From Burkholderiaceae bacterium (GTDB lineage Bacteria > Pseudomonadota > Gammaproteobacteria > Burkholderiales > Burkholderiaceae_C): 9,128 nucleotides of DNA. The stretch covers positions 1 to 9,128 of the forward strand of contig JALRFN010000019.1 of NCBI GenBank assembly GCA_023268425.1, written 5' to 3'. Below the pieces are notes generated by a model that did not search any database, was not told where the DNA came from, and saw nothing but the letters and a program-made list of their open reading frames with translations. The position numbers and the translations under genes are program-made. Positions 6,558 through 9,128 of this stretch are shown here, in pieces. Each line of letters opens with the position of its first letter. Position 1 is the first letter of the stretch.

Positions 6558-7892
6558 ATGTCCCGATCTTTTGCCACCGTTGCACGTCAGTTGAAATGGG
6601 GTGCGGTTGCCGCAGCCGCTTGGGTGTGCACACAAGTGCCTGCGCAAACCCTCAGCGCCTTGGTTGATGTCGCCAAGGCCTATGACGCGCAAGTCTTGGC
6701 TGCACAAAAACAAGTCGACGCGGCCTTGGCGCGCGCTGACCAAAGCCGCGCCAGCCTGCTGCCACAAGTGGGCTTGGGTGGCGGCTACACCATCGCCGAC
6801 ACCGACTGGAACGCGCACACCAAGGCGCGCAGTCTGGCTTTGTCTGCCTCGCAAAGCTTGTACAACCAAGCCAACGACGTGGGACGTGATCAGGCACGGC
6901 TGGCTGTGGAACAAGCCCAAATCCAACTCAGCCAAGCTGAACAAGCCCTGATGGCCAACGTCAGCCAAGCCTATTTCGACTTGCTCAGCGCCAAGGCCCA
7001 GCTGATCGTCATTGCGGCCAGCAAAAAGGCAGCCGCAGAACAACTCGCGCGCGCCAAACGCAACTTTGAAGTGGGCACGGCGACCATCACCGACACCCAC
7101 GAAGCGCAGGCGCAATACGACCGCATCATCGCGGCTGAAATCTCGGCCCAAAACGACGAGCGCGTCAAACAACTGGCTCTGGACCAACTGGTCGGCCAAA
7201 ACCAGGTCAAGCCACACGACCTGCGCAATGGCGTGGCCCTGCCCAGCATGGAGCCGCAAAACGTCGAGGCCTGGGTGAACCAAGGCTTGGGCAACAACCC
7301 GCAAATCAAACTCGCGCAGTTGGGCGTGCGCGCCGCAGAACTGGACATCGACAAAGTCAAAGCCGGACGCATGCCAACCGTCGATTTGGCCTACAAGTAC
7401 ACTGACCCCAAGGTCATCGGCAGCGATTGCCGCACCTTGGCCAGCGGTGGCTCCTCGATTTGTAACAACCAATCCCTGAGCCTGAGTTTCAGCGTGCCCT
7501 TGTTCACAGGCTATGCGATTGAAAACGGCGTGAAAGCAGCCGTGGCGAACAAAGCCAGCACCGAGGCGCAGATGAGCAATGCCCAGCGCTCGGTTTCACA
7601 AAACATCCGCCAAGCTTATTTCAGCCTGCTGTCGGGCACCTCACAAATCAAAGCCTTGCAGGCTGCGGTGGCCTCCAGCCAAAGCGCATTGGACGCCAAC
7701 CGAACGGGCTACGAAGTGGGCGTGCGCATCAACGCGGACGTCTTGAATGCGCAGACACAGCTCTACCAAACTGAAGTGTCTTTGACCACTGCGCGCTACA
7801 ACGTGCTCAACGGCGGCATCAAACTGCGTCAGGCCGCTGGCACCCTGTCCAAACAAGACTTGGAAGCCATCGACCGCTTGCTGCAGCCCTGA
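6558..7892 (+). CDS. tolC: TolC family outer-membrane efflux channel
   Basis: A 444-residue outer-membrane factor that would form the trimeric exit duct of tripartite pumps and type I secretion. A signal peptide covers about residues 1-28/30 (basic start, AAAAW core, VPAQ cleavage region). Two internal repeats follow, as in TolC: the first carries FEVGTATITDTHEAQAQYD (170-188), nearly the E. coli TolC signature, and the second YEVGVRINADVLNAQTQLY (385-403). Surface-strand regions LLPQVGLGGGYT (67-78) and LAYKYTD (277-283) precede the helical hairpins. Cys291 and Cys302 flank a predicted extracellular loop, which is unusual. It lacks the long C-terminal tail of E. coli TolC. It begins 52 bp after the rhodanese and has only a weak ribosome binding site. 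It is the obvious partner for the adaptor and pump upstream, though TolC proteins usually serve several pumps. Confidence 0.94.
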   Translation: MSRSFATVARQLKWGAVAAAAWVCTQVPAQTLSALVDVAKAYDAQVLAAQKQVDAALARADQSRASLLPQVGLGGGYTIADTDWNAHTKARSLALSASQSLYNQANDVGRDQARLAVEQAQIQLSQAEQALMANVSQAYFDLLSAKAQLIVIAASKKAAAEQLARAKRNFEVGTATITDTHEAQAQYDRIIAAEISAQNDERVKQLALDQLVGQNQVKPHDLRNGVALPSMEPQNVEAWVNQGLGNNPQIKLAQLGVRAAELDIDKVKAGRMPTVDLAYKYTDPKVIGSDCRTLASGGSSICNNQSLSLSFSVPLFTGYAIENGVKAAVANKASTEAQMSNAQRSVSQNIRQAYFSLLSGTSQIKALQAAVASSQSALDANRTGYEVGVRINADVLNAQTQLYQTEVSLTTARYNVLNGGIKLRQAAGTLSKQDLEAIDRLLQP

Positions 7893-7896
7893 GGCA

Positions 7897-7912
7897 CTCG
7901 CTGACTGGCGAG
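7897..7912. terminator. Small hairpin in the convergent gap after tolC
   Basis: CTCGC (7897-7901) pairs with GCGAG (7908-7912) around a 6-base loop, just 5 bp after the tolC stop. There is no T-run. It precedes the larger hairpin and may aid termination or protect the tolC mRNA 3' end. Confidence 0.35.
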
Positions 7913-7916
7913 ACGG

Positions 7917-7944
7917 AACGACGGCGGCTTTGGCCGCCGTTGTT
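7917..7944. terminator. Strong hairpin, probable bidirectional terminator between convergent genes
   Basis: Bases 7917-7928 pair with 7933-7944 in a 12-bp stem with one G-T wobble, closed by a TTTG loop; the inner eight pairs are GC-rich (ACGGCGGC with GCCGCCGT). It sits between the tolC stop and the stop of the minus-strand glycosyltransferase, whose last stop-codon base it touches. The right arm ends in TTGTT, but neither strand has a proper T-run, so termination may be partial or Rho-assisted. Confidence 0.6.
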
Positions 7945-8861
7945 CATGGGCGAGTGTTGACTTGGCCGCGCCAAGACCACACCCCGCGCCACCTTCCCCA
8001 AAGCCTGGCCACGTGCTTGGGTGACCACAGCAACACACGCAAGGGCAACACGAGTGCGGTGGCCCACAGCATGGTCGTGCGCTTGCGTTTGGCGGCGTCA
8101 CCTGACCCGTGCAATTGGGTGAACGTCAGCTTGGATTGCGCGTGGTGAAAGCCGCGCAAAAACTCACCTCGACTGGGCCGACGTGTGCGCACCGAGCCGC
8201 GCGAGCGGTGCATGACACGCACCTCAGGGGCGATTTGCAAAACATGGCCTGCACGACGCAAACGCAAGCACAGATCATCGTCTTCGTAGTAGAGGAAAAA
8301 GCGCTCATCAAAACCGCCCACCGATAAAAACGCTTGCACGCGCAGCAGCATCACCGCACCACAGACGAAACCCACACACAGTGGCCCAGCAGCACCTGGG
8401 CCACGCCCTGGCCAGTCGGTCAAGCCCATGCGGTAATTGAGTTCAGGGTGTTGCGCATCGCGCATCAATTGCGGCCCGACCAGACCCACGCGCTCGTCCG
8501 CTTGGGCCACCGCCCACAACTGCGCGATGTCTGAGGGCAAGAGTTCACAGTCAGGGTTGAGCAGCAACACATGGGGCGTGCGTGCCGCCGCGACGCCACG
8601 GTTGTTGGCTGCACCAAAGCCCAGGTTCTCCGCCAGCGCCACCACGCGGGCTTGTGGCAAGGCGCGTTTGGCCGCCGCCACGCTGTCGTCTTCGCTGCCG
8701 TTGTCCACCACAACCACGTGCGGCCAATCGCTCAAGGCGCGCGCCAAGGCAGGCATGCAGTGCGCACTGTTGAAACTGACCACGATCACCGTGACGCCGT
8801 CCTTGGCCTGGGCCAAGGTCTGTGGCGTGGTGACTTCAAGCGTCAAGCTGTTGGGCGCCAT
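7944..8861 (-). CDS. GT2 family glycosyltransferase (WbbL-like), probable LPS core sugar transferase
   Basis: A 305-residue GT-A fold glycosyltransferase that should move a sugar from a nucleotide donor to an envelope glycan. VTVIVVSFNS (23-32) opens the Rossmann-like fold, VVVVDNGSEDDS (49-60) is the nucleotide-binding region, and ENLGFGAANNRGV (78-90) follows as in rhamnosyltransferase-like GT2 proteins. LLLNPDCEL (99-107) carries the metal-binding NPD in place of DxD, and GGFDERFFLYYEDDDLCLRLRRAG (182-205) contains the catalytic-base ED region. A weakly hydrophobic, tryptophan-rich tail (262-299) may touch the membrane. The frame is open to 8963, but the ATG at 8861 has an excellent GGAGG (8870-8874) 8 nt upstream and is chosen. 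The gene overlaps the end of waaA by 26 bp, so the two are probably coupled; this suggests a role in lipopolysaccharide core. Sugar donor and acceptor are unknown. Confidence 0.9.
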   Translation of the reverse strand: MAPNSLTLEVTTPQTLAQAKDGVTVIVVSFNSAHCMPALARALSDWPHVVVVDNGSEDDSVAAAKRALPQARVVALAENLGFGAANNRGVAAARTPHVLLLNPDCELLPSDIAQLWAVAQADERVGLVGPQLMRDAQHPELNYRMGLTDWPGRGPGAAGPLCVGFVCGAVMLLRVQAFLSVGGFDERFFLYYEDDDLCLRLRRAGHVLQIAPEVRVMHRSRGSVRTRRPSRGEFLRGFHHAQSKLTFTQLHGSGDAAKRKRTTMLWATALVLPLRVLLWSPKHVARLWGRWRGVWSWRGQVNTRP

Positions 8862-9128
8862 GTTCTCTACCTCCAGATTTGGGGAGCCAAGCATCCAAGG
8901 CGTCCACGCTGCGCGCAACCGCACCACCATGAGCCTGCACCAATTGTTGTCCCAGCGCTCCACGCCGCCGCAAGGCAGCCGGATCTGCTAACCACTGGTG
9001 CACCAACTGCAAGGCCTGCGCCATGCTGGGCGTCTGCGCCACCGCCTCGCCCTGCAAGTCGTGCAGCGCGGTGGCGAAGTTGTGCATGTGGGGGCCAGTG
9101 ATCACCGGGCAGGCGCAGGCCAGCACCT
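8836..9128 (-). CDS. waaA: 3-deoxy-D-manno-octulosonic acid (Kdo) transferase, C-terminal part
   Basis: The last 97 or so residues of a roughly 420-residue GT30 enzyme that adds Kdo from CMP-Kdo to lipid A precursor at the inner membrane; the rest lies beyond the right edge. The telling motif is CPVITGPHMHNF, corresponding to PVIMGPHTFNF in E. coli WaaA, part of the CMP-Kdo binding C-terminal domain. It is followed by the expected helical end: LADPAALRRRGALGQQLV and AHGGAVARSVDALDAWL. The tail after that (PKSGGREHGAQQLDA) is poorly conserved and encodes the ribosome binding site and start of the overlapping glycosyltransferase. Stop is at 8836-8838. Identification rests on this C-terminal part only, but the motif and context fit well. 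Confidence 0.88.
   Translation of the reverse strand, partial: VLACACPVITGPHMHNFATALHDLQGEAVAQTPSMAQALQLVHQWLADPAALRRRGALGQQLVQAHGGAVARSVDALDAWLPKSGGREHGAQQLDA

Noticed and set aside
6627..6629. Cys24 of TolC as a lipoprotein acylation site
   Set aside because: The residues before it (AAWV) do not form a lipobox, and the VPAQ signal-peptidase region lies just after it.
5781..7472. Very long minus-strand open frame (563 codons) opposite the methyltransferase, rhodanese and tolC
   Set aside because: It is antisense to three well-recognised genes, its translation is rich in His, Gly and Arg with no recognisable domain, and it spans gene boundaries. It is the mirror of codon bias in GC-rich genes.
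8862..8963. Upstream in-frame extension of the GT2 glycosyltransferase
   Set aside because: It lies entirely within waaA coding sequence and has no homology-like features, whereas the ATG at 8861 has a strong ribosome binding site at ideal spacing.
1..9128. Defence system, mobile element, CRISPR array or RNA gene
   Set aside because: Reading both strands shows no repeat array, no transposase or integrase, no terminal repeats and no tRNA- or rRNA-like sequence. All genes fit ordinary envelope and efflux functions.

Overview
The window is a stretch of Gram-negative chromosome. Its moderately high GC content, codon use and protein sequences look like Betaproteobacteria, most probably Burkholderiales of the Comamonadaceae type. 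That placement is by recognition only; no 16S or marker gene is present. Coding density is high and all complete genes look intact. I see no insertion sequence, phage gene, CRISPR array, tRNA or rRNA.

Layout, left to right. (1) At 1-380 (+) is the C-terminal part of a DUF218 (YdcF/ElyC/SanA-like) envelope protein, cut by the window edge or truncated; a terminator-like stem-loop lies at its left end. (2) At 470-5454 (+) is a compact efflux operon: a TetR/AcrR repressor, a periplasmic adaptor (membrane fusion protein) whose start overlaps the repressor stop by 4 bp, and an AcrB-type RND permease. An imperfect 18-bp palindrome abuts the repressor start codon and is the likely autoregulatory operator. 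(3) At 5496-7892 (+) are a methyltransferase of the protein-L-isoaspartate O-methyltransferase family, a single-domain rhodanese and a TolC-type outer-membrane channel, all in the same direction. (4) A 51-bp convergent gap carries two hairpins, the larger probably acting as a terminator. (5) On the minus strand, 9128 down to 7944, are the C-terminal end of the Kdo transferase waaA and, overlapping it by 26 bp, a GT2 glycosyltransferase. This pair probably acts in lipopolysaccharide core assembly.

The adaptor, RND permease and TolC together supply the three parts of a tripartite drug or solvent efflux pump under TetR control. The methyltransferase and rhodanese sit between the pump and the channel. 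Their intergenic gaps are short, so co-transcription is possible, but no functional link is shown by sequence. The theme of the whole window is the cell envelope.

I did not find a convincing undescribed system. The points most worth a second look are the repressor operator placed directly against a start codon that lacks a ribosome binding site, the divergent active-site region of the methyltransferase, the cysteine pair in TolC, the arginine beside the proton-relay aspartates of the permease, and the odd left edge of the DUF218 gene.
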